From: Mesolinea sp040772305
Lineage (GTDB): Bacteria > Chloroflexota > Anaerolineae > Anaerolineales > Anaerolineaceae
Direction of reading: 5' to 3'
Length of the DNA: 64,000 nt
NCBI GenBank assembly: GCA_040772305.1
Contig: JAXGYK010000001.1
Location: forward strand, 1,116,001-1,180,000
The notes beneath the pieces are model-generated. The model was given only the letters and a program-made list of their open reading frames with translations, was not told the origin of the DNA and did no database searches. The number at the start of each line of letters is the position of its first letter. Within the stretch, counting starts at the first letter, position 1. This document shows, one piece after another, positions 8,526 to 18,000 of this stretch. A program made the translations under genes and the position numbers.

Positions 8526-8569
8526 TTCCTGCAAAGGAAGGACCACCGGGCTAAAAGGCCCGGTTTTTT
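8499..8569 (+). promoter_or_regulatory. Transcription attenuator: antiterminator versus terminator
   Basis: The terminator pairs 8545-8551 (ACCGGGC) with 8558-8564 (GCCCGGT) and is followed by six T (8564-8569). The arm 8546-8551 can instead pair with GCCCGG at 8502-8507, which excludes the terminator. A small GNRA-capped hairpin (TTCCT 8526-8530 with AGGAA 8535-8539, loop GCAA) or a longer alternative (8510-8515 with 8538-8543) lies between. A ribosome stalled on the Trp-Tyr codons would cover RNA to about 8500 and leave 8502-8507 free, favouring read-through into the transporter gene. A ribosome reaching the stop codon would mask it, favouring termination. Confidence 0.7.
8545..8569 (+). 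terminator. Rho-independent terminator in the NSS transporter leader
   Basis: Seven-base-pair GC-rich stem (8545-8551 with 8558-8564), six-base loop and a run of T ending at 8569, 30 bases before the transporter start. It lies upstream of, not after, the gene it would switch off. Confidence 0.8.
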
Positions 8570-8599
8570 ATTAATCATTTATTCTTAAGGAGTCGATTT

Positions 8600-9967
8600 A
8601 TGAAAAAGAAAAGCACAAATCCGCAAGCACCTGGTGCTAAGCGCTTTGCTACTCATATTGGCGTTTTGGTAGCTACGCTTGGTTCAGCAGTTGGCTTGGG
8701 TAATATTTGGAAGTTTCCTTCATTAGCAGGCGCAAATGGCGGAGCTGCATTTATGTTCATTTACCTGATTTGTACCTTGGTAATTGGACTGCCAGTTCTT
8801 TTAGCCGAGCTTTCCATTGGTCGGGAGGGACGGGGCGACTCTGTACGTTCCTTTCAAAGAGTGGCACCTGGAACTCCATGGTGGCTGATTGGAGCAGCCG
8901 GCGTTTTGGCTGCATTTTTAATTATGTCTTTTTATGCTGAGGTTGCTGGTTGGGTGCTGGCTTACTTTGTGAAGGCCATAGGCGGCGGTGCGCTTTCTAC
9001 GGAACCTGCTGTTACCCTGCAGGCCTTTCAGGACTTGGTTTCGAACCCAGTACTTTCTTTGCTGGTAATGGTGGTAGTACTGGCTATCACCGGCACAATC
9101 ATCATGCTGGGAGTGAGTAAGGGTATCGAAGCAACAACCAAGCGCCTGATGCCGCTCCTGCTGCTGATGCTGGTTATTGTTGGAGTACGCTCACTAACCC
9201 TGCCCGGCGGCGGCGCAGGTCTGGAATTTCTTTTTAAGCCGGATTGGTCCAAGGTTACTTTTTCTACCGTGCTTACAGCACTTGGACTGGCTTTCTTTAA
9301 ACTATCCCTGGGCATGGGCTGTATGATGACCTATGCTGCCTACTACCCGGATGACGAAGACATTCCCAAAACTGCGACTCGGGTGGTTTTTTCGGACCTG
9401 ACAATCTCGATTTTGGCTGGAATTGCAATCTTTCCAGCGGTATTTGCCTTTGGTTTTGAACCTCAGGCCGGTGTAGGCTTACTCTTTATTACGATTCCAG
9501 CAGTATTTGCATCGATGCCTTTTGGCGGTTTTTTCATGGCTTTATTTTTCTTGCTCACCTTCTTTGCCGCTTCCGGAGCGATATTTTCTCTGCTGGAGGT
9601 CATTGTGTCCTTTCTGGAAAATCAGTTTGGTTTTGGACGTGTAAAGGCCACCTTGGTCACAATACTAGGGCTGACTTTGTTCGGGGCGCCGGCAGCACTT
9701 TCTAACAGTCTCACAGCTGATCTAAAAGTTTTTGGTAAAAATTTCTTTGACTTATATGACTTTGTGTCATCTAATTTGCTCTTACCCATCGGCGGCATCT
9801 TTATTTCCCTCTTTGTGGCCTGGGTATGGAAACGGGAAAAGTTTCAGGAAGTGCTTAGCAATCGAGGCAGCCTGAATAACCTTGGGATGACAGGCGTTAT
9901 CTTCGCGCTGCTAAAGTATGTGACCCCTTTTCTGATTTTGGTTGTGCTGGTGAGCGGCTTGTTATAA
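8600..9967 (+). CDS. Sodium-dependent amino acid transporter, NSS (SNF) family
   Basis: 455 residues with about 11-12 membrane helices. The family hallmark GLGNIWKFPSLAGANGG (residues about 33-49) forms the unwound part of helix 1 that binds Na+ and substrate in LeuT-type symporters. Bacterial members import single amino acids, including Leu, Trp (TnaT) and Tyr (Tyt1), in symport with Na+. An AAGGAG site precedes the ATG. The upstream leader peptide is rich in Phe, Tyr and Trp codons, which suggests an aromatic amino acid as substrate; this is inference from regulation. A terminator follows, so it is a single-gene unit. Confidence 0.9.
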   Translation: MKKKSTNPQAPGAKRFATHIGVLVATLGSAVGLGNIWKFPSLAGANGGAAFMFIYLICTLVIGLPVLLAELSIGREGRGDSVRSFQRVAPGTPWWLIGAAGVLAAFLIMSFYAEVAGWVLAYFVKAIGGGALSTEPAVTLQAFQDLVSNPVLSLLVMVVVLAITGTIIMLGVSKGIEATTKRLMPLLLLMLVIVGVRSLTLPGGGAGLEFLFKPDWSKVTFSTVLTALGLAFFKLSLGMGCMMTYAAYYPDDEDIPKTATRVVFSDLTISILAGIAIFPAVFAFGFEPQAGVGLLFITIPAVFASMPFGGFFMALFFLLTFFAASGAIFSLLEVIVSFLENQFGFGRVKATLVTILGLTLFGAPAALSNSLTADLKVFGKNFFDLYDFVSSNLLLPIGGIFISLFVAWVWKREKFQEVLSNRGSLNNLGMTGVIFALLKYVTPFLILVVLVSGLL

Positions 9968-9995
9968 ATTGCTTGTATCCAGGCACGAGTTTTCG

Positions 9996-10028
9996 CGAGG
10001 CCGGCTAAGAGCCGGTCTCGTGTCTTTT
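9996..10028 (+). terminator. Rho-independent terminator after the NSS transporter
   Basis: A 10-bp stem (9997-10006 with 10010-10019, one G-T pair) with a three-base loop, followed by TGTCTTTT. A competing pairing of CACGAG (9984-9989) with CTCGTG (10017-10022) is possible. Confidence 0.75.
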
Positions 10029-10047
10029 AAAGGGGGAATCTGAAGGT

Positions 10048-10053
10048 TATAAT
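10048..10053 (+). promoter_or_regulatory. -10 box for a predicted leaderless dinG mRNA
   Basis: Perfect TATAAT ending exactly seven bases before ATG 10061; a weak TTTTAA stands 17 bp upstream. The purine-rich AAGGGGG near 10030 is too far from the ATG to act as a ribosome binding site. Confidence 0.6.
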
Positions 10054-10060
10054 TTGCCCC

Positions 10061-12868
10061 ATGCCTAGCCTAATATCTTTGGATATCGAAACGACTGGTC
10101 TTGACCCCAACCAGGATGCAATTATCGAAATTGGGGCAGTGCGCTTTAATGAAAAGCGCATCGAGGCCGAATACAGCCAGTTAATCAACCCACGCCGTCC
10201 GGTTTCGCAGTTTATAACGAACTTGACGGGAATTTCCAATACCATGCTGATGAATCAGCCCTACCTGGTAGATCTGCTTCCGGAGGTTTTGAGTTTTATT
10301 GGGGATGCTACGATTGTGGGCCATAATGTTGGCTTTGATTTGAGTTTTTTTCATAAACTGGGTGCCTTGCGCACAAATCCGACTATCGATACTTACGAGC
10401 TGGCTTCAGTTCTACTGCCAAAAGCTGCACGTTATAACCTGGCTGCTTTGGCTCAGGCTTTGGGCGTAGTGCAGGCGAATGCGCATCGGGCCTTGGATGA
10501 CGCACGTGCTACACATGGCGTATATCGGCGTTTGATGGAGGTTCTGGAGTCCTTGCCGATTGAACTGGTGGCAGAAATATTGCGGCTTAGCAAGGGCTTG
10601 AATTGGGGAGGCGAACTGCCTTTTCGGGCTGTCTTAAAGAATATGGCCCAAAAGGGCATCAAAGCACGCAAGCTTTCTAAAAATACTGAAGGCGAGATAT
10701 TTTTACCAGGCCAAGAGCGCCGTGATCTGCACCTGAAACCACTGGAGCCCAACAAGAACCTGCAAGCTTTGGACGTAGAAGCGCTTGCAAGCATTTTGCA
10801 GCCTGGCGGCGAATTTGCCAGCCATTTCCCTGCTTTTGAGCACCGCTCCCAACAGGTGCAGGTTCTTAAAGCGATTGCGGAAGCCTTTAATCACAGTGAC
10901 CACCTGATGGTTGAAGCAGGCACTGGAATTGGAAAGTCACTGGCGTATCTGATTCCCGCTGCAGATTGGGCGATTAAAAATGGCGAGCGCGTTGTCATTT
11001 CTACGAACACCATTGCTTTGCAGGATCAGTTAATCAGTAAGGATATTCCGGATCTTACCCAAGCCTTAGGCCTGAATTTGCATGCTGCTGTTTTGAAAGG
11101 TCGCGGGAACTATCTCTGTCCTCGCCGCCTGAACGCTATGCGCCGCCGTGGGCCCGAAACAGTTGATGAGCTGCGTGTGCTGGCCAAGATTTTGGTATGG
11201 CGGGAGAGCAGCCAAAGCGACGATCGCTCCGAAATCAACCTGAATGGCCCGGTTGAGCGCTTGGTTTGGAGCCGGCTTTCTGCTGAGGATGAGAATTGCA
11301 AACTGGAACTATGTCTAAAGCGTGAAGGTGGCCGCTGTCCCTTTTACAAGGCACGGATGGCTGCCGAAGCGGCGCACATTCTTATCGTCAACCACGCACT
11401 TTTGCTGGCTGATGCTGCCACGCAAAACAGGGTTTTACCAGCTTATAACTATTTGGTTGTAGACGAGGCACACCACCTGGAATCAGCTACCACTGATGCG
11501 ATGTCCTTCAGGCTGCGAACTGGAGATGTAACGCGTTTAGTTCGCGAGATTGGCAGCCCGGAACAAGGCCTGCTGGGGCGGGTGCTCACCGCGGCACGCG
11601 AACTGCTCAAGCCGGACCAATGGGCATTGCTTGACCAGGCTGCCAATCTGGCTGCGGACAAGGCCCTGCGGTTCGATATCCAGCTCACAGCATTTTTCCG
11701 GACTCTGGAGGATCTCCAGGAAGAACTGCGCGAGGGAAAACCCCTGGGAAGCTATCCCCAACAAACCCGCATTTTGCCCAGCATTCGCACCTTGCCGTCC
11801 TGGCTGCCTGTGGAAATAGCCTGGGAAGAAGCGGAAGTATCTTTGGATCTCTTATTACGCGCCTTGCAGCAAGTACGCGAGGTTGTGGGGCGTCTTGCTG
11901 ATGCCGGCGTGGAAGAAGTTGAGGATAGCCTGGGCAGCCTGAGCAGTATCGCTACGAGTCTGGAAGAAATTGGCTGCAAAATCACTGCCCTGGTAATGGA
12001 ACCCGAGCCAGATCAGATCTACTGGGTGGAGCAGGATCCCTTGCAAAACAGGCTTTCCTTAATGATTGCCCCGCTGCACATTGGGAACCTGATGCAAAAA
12101 TACCTCTGGCATGAAAAAGCTTCCGTGATTCTTACCTCGGCAACGCTTACAACCCATGGGGAGTTTGATTACCTGAAGCGCCGGCTAAATGCAGAAGATG
12201 CCAGTGAGCTTAGCGTAGGTTCGCCATTTGATTATGAAAATGCCGCTCTGCTTTATTTGCCCAGCAATGTTCCTGAACCGAGCGATTTTTACGGACATCA
12301 ACGCATGACCGAAGACACCTTAATCCGACTGGCTAAAGCTACAGGGGGCCGTATGCTGGCCTTGTTTACTTCATATGCCCAGTTACAAAAAACCAGCCGG
12401 GCGATTCAGGGCCCGCTGGCGCAGGCAGGGATTACCGTATTTGAACAAGGCGAAGGCGCTTCAGCCTCTGCGCTTCTGGATGCTTTTAAAGAAACTCCTC
12501 AAGCTGTGCTTTTGGGAACGCGTGCCTTTTGGGAGGGTGTGGATGTTCCGGGTGAGGCCTTGAGTGTGCTGGTGATCGTGAAACTTCCCTTTGACGTACC
12601 CAGCGATCCCATTATTGCTGCCCGCTCCGAAAGTTTTGAAGACCCCTTTCGTGAATATAACCTGCCGGAAGCAATCTTGCGCTTTAGGCAGGGCTTTGGG
12701 CGTCTTATCCGTACCCAAACTGACCGTGGCGTTGTTGTGATATTGGATAAACGCCTGATGTCAAAATCGTACGGAAGGCTTTTTATTGAAAGCCTGCCTC
12801 TTTGCAATCTGCAGCAAGGCTTACTGGCTAACCTTCCTGAAACAGCTGCGAAATGGCTGGGCAGCTGA
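10061..12868 (+). CDS. dinG: DinG-family helicase with N-terminal DEDDh exonuclease domain
   Basis: 935 residues. The first ~170 form a 3'-5' exonuclease of the DnaQ type: LDIETTGLD carries the first Asp-Glu pair, HNVGFDLSFF the next Asp and HRALDDARAT the catalytic His and last Asp. The remainder is a DinG/XPD-like helicase: Walker A EAGTGIGKS (about residue 285), Cys residues of an iron-sulfur cluster (LCPRR and then CKLELCLKREGGRCPF), the DEAH box VVDEAHHLES, and motif VI FRQGFGRLIR near the end. Exonuclease-DinG fusions are known in Gram-positive and related bacteria. It should unwind DNA or R-loop structures during repair. The gene is monocistronic with a predicted leaderless start. Confidence 0.93.
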   Translation: MPSLISLDIETTGLDPNQDAIIEIGAVRFNEKRIEAEYSQLINPRRPVSQFITNLTGISNTMLMNQPYLVDLLPEVLSFIGDATIVGHNVGFDLSFFHKLGALRTNPTIDTYELASVLLPKAARYNLAALAQALGVVQANAHRALDDARATHGVYRRLMEVLESLPIELVAEILRLSKGLNWGGELPFRAVLKNMAQKGIKARKLSKNTEGEIFLPGQERRDLHLKPLEPNKNLQALDVEALASILQPGGEFASHFPAFEHRSQQVQVLKAIAEAFNHSDHLMVEAGTGIGKSLAYLIPAADWAIKNGERVVISTNTIALQDQLISKDIPDLTQALGLNLHAAVLKGRGNYLCPRRLNAMRRRGPETVDELRVLAKILVWRESSQSDDRSEINLNGPVERLVWSRLSAEDENCKLELCLKREGGRCPFYKARMAAEAAHILIVNHALLLADAATQNRVLPAYNYLVVDEAHHLESATTDAMSFRLRTGDVTRLVREIGSPEQGLLGRVLTAARELLKPDQWALLDQAANLAADKALRFDIQLTAFFRTLEDLQEELREGKPLGSYPQQTRILPSIRTLPSWLPVEIAWEEAEVSLDLLLRALQQVREVVGRLADAGVEEVEDSLGSLSSIATSLEEIGCKITALVMEPEPDQIYWVEQDPLQNRLSLMIAPLHIGNLMQKYLWHEKASVILTSATLTTHGEFDYLKRRLNAEDASELSVGSPFDYENAALLYLPSNVPEPSDFYGHQRMTEDTLIRLAKATGGRMLALFTSYAQLQKTSRAIQGPLAQAGITVFEQGEGASASALLDAFKETPQAVLLGTRAFWEGVDVPGEALSVLVIVKLPFDVPSDPIIAARSESFEDPFREYNLPEAILRFRQGFGRLIRTQTDRGVVVILDKRLMSKSYGRLFIESLPLCNLQQGLLANLPETAAKWLGS

Positions 12869-13025
12869 ATCATTAAAAGTCCCTGGGCTTTAAGGCTATG
12901 TAATCAGCATTTTGGCCTCTGCCTATCTGCCAGATATTAAGACAGCTTTGATCTTAGATTCTGTTTTTAGACATGCATTCAGCGAATCTTAAAGAATCTT
13001 TTGTAGAGAGGCGCCTCGTTGGGGT

Positions 13026-13054
13026 TTGACATCTAGCTAAATTGCGTTTATATT
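13026..13054 (+). promoter_or_regulatory. Near-consensus sigma70 promoter of the 65-aa protein gene
   Basis: A perfect TTGACA (13026-13031), a 17-bp spacer and TATATT (13049-13054, 5/6). It is the best promoter I found in the window and is paired with a full AAGGAGG ribosome site (13081-13087), which suggests strong expression. Confidence 0.8.
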
Positions 13055-13095
13055 ACGCTTCACAGATAAATATCTATCTCAAGGAGGATTAAATT

Positions 13096-13293
13096 ATGGC
13101 TTATAGCTTCACAAACTCAAAAGGTAAAGAATATTTTTTGCACGTCAAAAAGGTAAAACGCGCTTCTGGCAAGGAAACCGAGCTTTATTACTTTGCCACT
13201 GATCTGCGCAAAGGCCAGGAAGTGGAAGAAGTGCCAGCTGGCAAGACCGTTGTTGAATTGGCATCTGGCCTCCCCGTCCTGAAGAAGAAGTAA
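13096..13293 (+). CDS. Small conserved-looking protein, 65 aa, function unknown
   Basis: A compact basic protein with short segments YSFTNSKGKEYFLH, ELYYFATDLRKG and a C-terminal GLPVLKKK. It has no signal peptide, membrane helix or Cys. The pattern of an aromatic YYFA centre followed by a Gly-Leu-Pro tail resembles small proteins I associate with several anaerobic and archaeal genomes, but I know no function. AAGGAGG stands 8 bases before the ATG and a near-consensus promoter is 42 bases further up. Strong expression signals argue against a spurious reading frame. Confidence 0.75.
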   Translation: MAYSFTNSKGKEYFLHVKKVKRASGKETELYYFATDLRKGQEVEEVPAGKTVVELASGLPVLKKK

Positions 13294-13311
13294 ATTTTCT
13301 AGTTTCTTGTT

Positions 13312-13340
13312 GCAGCCCTGCTAAGCGAGGCTGCTTCGTT
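13312..13340 (+). terminator. Weak hairpin terminator after the 65-aa gene
   Basis: GCAGCC (13312-13317) pairs with GGCTGC (13329-13334), followed by TTCGTT. The T-run is poor, so termination may be partial. Confidence 0.45.
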
Positions 13341-13390
13341 ATGGCATGGAACTTGCTAAGTTAACTTTGATGCAAGTCAAAGGAGTTACC

Positions 13391-14041
13391 ATGCAAAAAA
13401 AACAGCTTTCAGCTCTGCTTCTCCTGCTCATTTTGATTGTCTTTGCAGGGTGTACCCGGGCTGCCTCCAAAGCCCCAGCTGATTCACCGCTTAAAGCACC
13501 AGACAGTACTCCCCTGGTTCTTGACCCGATTGCGGCCACACAAACGGCTCAGATCGTGATTTCACAGTTTAATCAGCCCACATTAATGGTACCCAATGCT
13601 AAAGGTACCCTTATTGCAATTACGGCTATTCCTGCTACACCGGCACCGATTGTGACTCCTACACCCGAAGGTCCTACCCCAACACCGGTTGAAATGCGCC
13701 CCAACAGATATACCGTGCGTCCAGGTGAAAGCCCGAACTGTTTGGCGCGCCGTTTTGATGTGGATCCTCAGGAACTGTTGAAAGTGAATGGCCTGCAGGA
13801 GGGCAGTATCATCAACGTTGGGCAGGAGCTAAAACTCCCGCTGGATACACACTTCCCTGGCGAAAGACGGGTTCCCGGAACGGTAAGACCAGACCCGGAA
13901 GGGTACTGGGTTAGTCCCGGAGAAACAATCTACATGGTAGCCTGCTACTATGGCGACATATTTCCAGAAGAAATCATCGAGGCCAATAACCTTAAAGAAC
14001 CCTACGATATCTCAGGTATTAAAAATCTGATTATTCCTTAA
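13391..14041 (+). CDS. LysM-domain lipoprotein
   Basis: 216 residues from ATG 13391, chosen because AAAGGAG stands just before it and the product then begins with a clean lipoprotein signal: two Lys, a Leu-rich core and the lipobox VFAGC (Cys at about residue 20). A Pro/Thr-rich linker (TPTPEGPTPTP) leads to a LysM domain at about residues 110-155 (YTVRPGESPNCLARRF to VGQELKLP) and a second, more divergent copy to the C-terminus (GYWVSPGETIYMVACYY). LysM binds N-acetylglucosamine in cell-wall or other glycans, so this is a surface glycan-binding lipoprotein. It has its own terminator. Confidence 0.85.
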   Translation: MQKKQLSALLLLLILIVFAGCTRAASKAPADSPLKAPDSTPLVLDPIAATQTAQIVISQFNQPTLMVPNAKGTLIAITAIPATPAPIVTPTPEGPTPTPVEMRPNRYTVRPGESPNCLARRFDVDPQELLKVNGLQEGSIINVGQELKLPLDTHFPGERRVPGTVRPDPEGYWVSPGETIYMVACYYGDIFPEEIIEANNLKEPYDISGIKNLIIP

Positions 14042-14058
14042 ATTACCTTGAGAGTCTC

Positions 14059-14087
14059 AAGCCTCCTCTGCAGGGAGGCTTTGTTTG
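14059..14087 (+). terminator. Rho-independent terminator after the LysM lipoprotein
   Basis: AAGCCTCC (14059-14066) pairs with GGAGGCTT (14074-14081), followed by TTTGTTTG. The stem is eight base pairs with a seven-base loop. Confidence 0.8.
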
Positions 14088-14284
14088 TATGGCACCATGC
14101 TTGCGGTTTCCTTTGAAGAAGTGATCGCATAAACTGATTACCCCCTCTTGAAGGTACATAACTCCTTGGGAAAAAACCGGAAGTCTTGAAAGCGTATCTG
14201 CAAGCAGATAGATATCGAAGCAAAGTAAGGAGGATAGAATAAGTTGGTCTGCCCTCAGCTGCAGGATGATGTTAAACTTATCTG

Positions 14285-14878
14285 GTGAAAATGCCAGAAG
14301 AAAGAAGAATTATGAACGTGATCCTAAGCCGTGAGACTGTTTTGAAAGGCCATGCCTTTAATGTTGAAAAAGTGCTTCTGCGCCTTCCGGATACCCGTGA
14401 GCGCTTCTACGACCTGGTCGATCATGCTGATGCCGTAAGCATCTTGCCCATTGACGAAGAAGGTTGTGTCCATTTTGTGCGCCAGTTTCGTGTGGGGGCA
14501 GAACTGGAGTTGCTGGAACTGCCTGCCGGGGTAATAGACCCGGGAGAAGAGCCTGATTTGAGCGCTCATCGCGAGCTGCGTGAAGAAACTGGCTGCGACT
14601 GCAGTGAATTAATCAAACTGGGTGGCTTTTACATGGCTGCAGGCTATTCCAACGAATACATGCATTGCTACCTGGCACTTGGGCTGCGCCCGGCTGCTTT
14701 GCCCCAGGATGAAGACGAGTTTCTTCAGCTGGTAAAAGTACCTCTTGCCCAGGCTTTGGATTGGGCAAGAATGGGGCGAATACCAGACTCCAAAAGCCTG
14801 GCCGTTTTTTTTCTGGCCAATGAAACGCTGAAGCAGCGTTTTCCTGAGGCCTTTGCCGGCAGAAATGAGGGACTTTAG
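14285..14878 (+). CDS. NUDIX hydrolase, ADP-ribose pyrophosphatase type
   Basis: 197 residues from GTG 14285, with in-frame ATGs at 14291 and 14315 as alternatives. The Nudix box is complete: GVIDPGEEPDLSAHRELREETG (start about residue 80), with the REEtG core that binds Mg2+. Preceding VHFVRQFRVGAELELLELPAG is typical of ADP-sugar pyrophosphatases, which split ADP-ribose to AMP and ribose 5-phosphate. A 14-codon reading frame behind AAGGAGG (14227-14233) starts at TTG 14244 and ends with a TGA overlapping the GTG, so translation may be coupled. A TAAACT at 14273-14278 could also give a near-leaderless start. Confidence 0.85.
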   Translation: MKMPEERRIMNVILSRETVLKGHAFNVEKVLLRLPDTRERFYDLVDHADAVSILPIDEEGCVHFVRQFRVGAELELLELPAGVIDPGEEPDLSAHRELREETGCDCSELIKLGGFYMAAGYSNEYMHCYLALGLRPAALPQDEDEFLQLVKVPLAQALDWARMGRIPDSKSLAVFFLANETLKQRFPEAFAGRNEGL

Positions 14879-15015
14879 CCTCTACTGGTTCAGCGTAAAA
14901 AAGGAATCTGCATTACAATAACCCTAGGTTTCCAAGCCATCAAAGAGAGATGGTTAGTTTATGGTGTATTGAATTAGACAGGGTTTCCCTGATACAAATT
15001 AAGGAGCAAAAAAGC

Positions 15016-18000
15016 ATGAAAAGACAAATGGTAATGACGGATGCTAACGAGGCAACTGCTTATGTTGCTTACCGTCTGTCGGAAGTAATCGCGATTTACC
15101 CCATTACGCCTTCTTCACCCATGGGCGAATATGCTGACCAATGGATGGCAGAGCGGGTGCCGAATCTATGGGGTACTATCCCTTCGGTAAACGAAATGCA
15201 GTCCGAAGGCGGTGCGGCAGGAGCTGTGCACGGAGCATTGCAGGCTGGCGCACTTACAACCACCTTCACAGCCTCACAGGGGTTGTTACTGATGATCCCC
15301 AACATGTACAAGATTGCCGGTGAGCTTACACCCACAGTCTTCCATGTTTCGGCCCGTTCGCTCTCGGCGCAGGCTCTTTCGATCTTCGGTGATCACCAGG
15401 ATGTGATGGCAGCCCGCGCTACTGGTTTTGCAATGTTGGCAAGCAATTCTGTGCAAGAAGCTCAGGATACGGCTTTGATTGCTACTGCTGCAACCCTGCG
15501 CAGTCGTGTGCCCTTCCTGCATTTCTTCGACGGCTTCCGCACCAGCCATGAAATTAGCAAGATCGAACGCGTTTCGGATGACGACCTGCGGGCAATGGTT
15601 GATGAAAACATGATCTTTGAGCACCGTAAGCGGGCACTCACTCCCGATGCCCCTGTTCTGCGTGGTACTGCCCAAAACCCTGATGTTTACTTCCAGGGAC
15701 GCGAGACGGTAAACCGCTACTACACCGAAGCCGTTCACATCGTGGAAGAGGAAATGAACCGCTTTGCCGAAATCACTGGCCGCAAGTACCAGCTGGTAGA
15801 GTATTATGGTCATCCCGAAGCCGAGCGAGTTCTGGTGATTATGGGCTCTGGTGCAGAAACTGCTTCTGAAACTGCTAGCTTTTTGCAGGCCAAGGGCGAG
15901 AAAGTAGCGGTAATTGCAGTGCGCCTTTACCGGCCCTTCCCGGTGGAACACTTTGTTAAAGCTTTCCCGTCTACGGTCAAGAAAGTTGCCGTTCTGGACC
16001 GCACCAAGGAACCCGGTGCCATAGGCGAGCCGCTCTACCTGGATGTAGTCAATGCTTTGCAGGTTGGAGCCTCGATGAATCTGGCTGCATACGAACAGAT
16101 GCCTGTTGTCGTGGGCGGCCGGTATGGCTTGTCCTCTAAGGACTTTACCCCGGCGATGGTTAAGGGAGTTTTTGATGAGCTCAAAAAAGCTGAACCCAAA
16201 CGCAACTTCACCGTTGGAATCAATGATGACGTAACCCATCTGAGCATCGATTTTGACCCCAGTTTCGAAATTTTAGGCGAAGAAGTGGTGCAGGCGATGT
16301 TCTTTGGCCTTGGCTCGGATGGTACCGTAGGTGCCAACAAAAACAGCATCAAAATCATTGGTGACGAAACCGACAACTTTGCTCAGGGTTACTTTGAATA
16401 TGACTCTAAGAAATCGGGCGCGGTTACGGTCAGCCATTTGCGCTTTGGGCCCAAGCCAATCAAGGCTCCTTATCTGATTAGCACCGGTGAAGCTAACTTT
16501 GTTGGCTGCCACCAGGTAAGTTTTGTAGACCGCTTGGATATGCTTAAATTTGCCCGGCCCGGATCGGTCTTCCTGATGAACAGTATCTACAAACCCGATG
16601 AGGTTTGGGATACTCTGCCCAAGGAGATGCAAAAGGACCTGATCGATAAAAAGATTAAGTTCTATGTGATCGATGCCTATGAAGTAGCCGATAAAACAGG
16701 CATGGGTCAACGCATCAATACCATTATGCAAACCTGTTTCTTTGCCATTAGCGGAATTCTTCCCAAAGATGAGGCGATCCGGCAGATCAAAAAATCAATT
16801 CAGGATACATATGGCAAACGCGGTGACGCTGTTGTAAAGAAGAACTACAATGCGGTAGACCAGGCTGTGGCAAATATGCACGAAGTAAAAGTGCCTGCTC
16901 AGGTTTCTTCGGAGCACGGACGCCATTTACCTGTACCTAAGGAAGCTCCGGAATACGTGCGCGAGACCCTGGGCATGATCATTGACCGCCGCGGAGATGA
17001 AGTGCCTGTGAGCATGATGCCCGATGACGGCACCTTCCCTACTGCAACTACCAAGTGGGAAAAACGAAACATCGCTTTGGAGATTCCGGTATGGGAGCCA
17101 GATCTCTGCATCCAGTGCGGACGCTGTTCCTTTGTGTGTCCTCATGCAGCAATTCGTACCAAGCTTTATAAGGAAGAATTGCTGGCTACAGCACCGGAAG
17201 GGTTTAAACACACTGCCAGCAGAACCAATCAGTGGAAGGAAGGCTATGCCTTTACTGTGCAGGTCGCACCAGAGGACTGCACCGGTTGTGGCCTTTGTGT
17301 AGAAAACTGCCCAGGTAAGGACCGCAGCAATCCCGAACGCAAAGCGATCAATATGGCTCCGCAGCCTCCTATCCGCGAACAGGAAGCAAAAAACTGGGAT
17401 TACTTCCTGGGTCTTCCGCTTCTTGATCGTGCCGATGTTCCTTTGAATTTGATTAAGTACAGCCAGCTCTTTGAGCCGCTCTTTGAGTTCAGCGGTGCCT
17501 GCGCTGGTTGCGGCGAAACCCCTTATATCAAACTGGCTAGCCAACTGTTTGGCGACCGCATGGTGGTTGCTAACGCCACTGGCTGCACCTCCATCTATGG
17601 CGGCAACCTGCCTACCACTCCCTGGGCTAAAAATGCCCAAGGCCGCGGGCCGGCATGGAACAACAGCCTCTTTGAAGACAATGCCGAGTTTGGTTTGGGC
17701 ATGCGCCTCACCATTGACAAGTTCAAGGAGTTTGCCACCGAACTGCTCACGAAAAATGCTGACAAGGTCGGCAAGGAACTGGCAGAGGAGATTCTGAATG
17801 CCAGTCAAAAGACTGAAGGCGAAATTCAGCAACAGCGCAAGCGTGTAGAAAAACTGAAGGCTGTGCTGAAGGACCAGAAAACCGGCGACCTGCGCCAACT
17901 GCTCAGCCTGGCGGATTATCTGGTACGCAAGAGTGTTTGGATCATTGGCGGTGATGGTTGGGCTTACGATATTGGATACGGAGGCTTGGACCATGTTTTG

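Noticed and set aside
8499..8569. T-box or glycine riboswitch before the NSS transporter
   Set aside because: No T-box AGGGTGGNACCGCG element, specifier loop or glycine aptamer core was found; the peptide attenuator explains the structure better.
14038..14223. 61-codon minus-strand frame between the LysM and NUDIX genes
   Set aside because: It covers the terminator at 14059-14087, has no family resemblance and lacks start signals.
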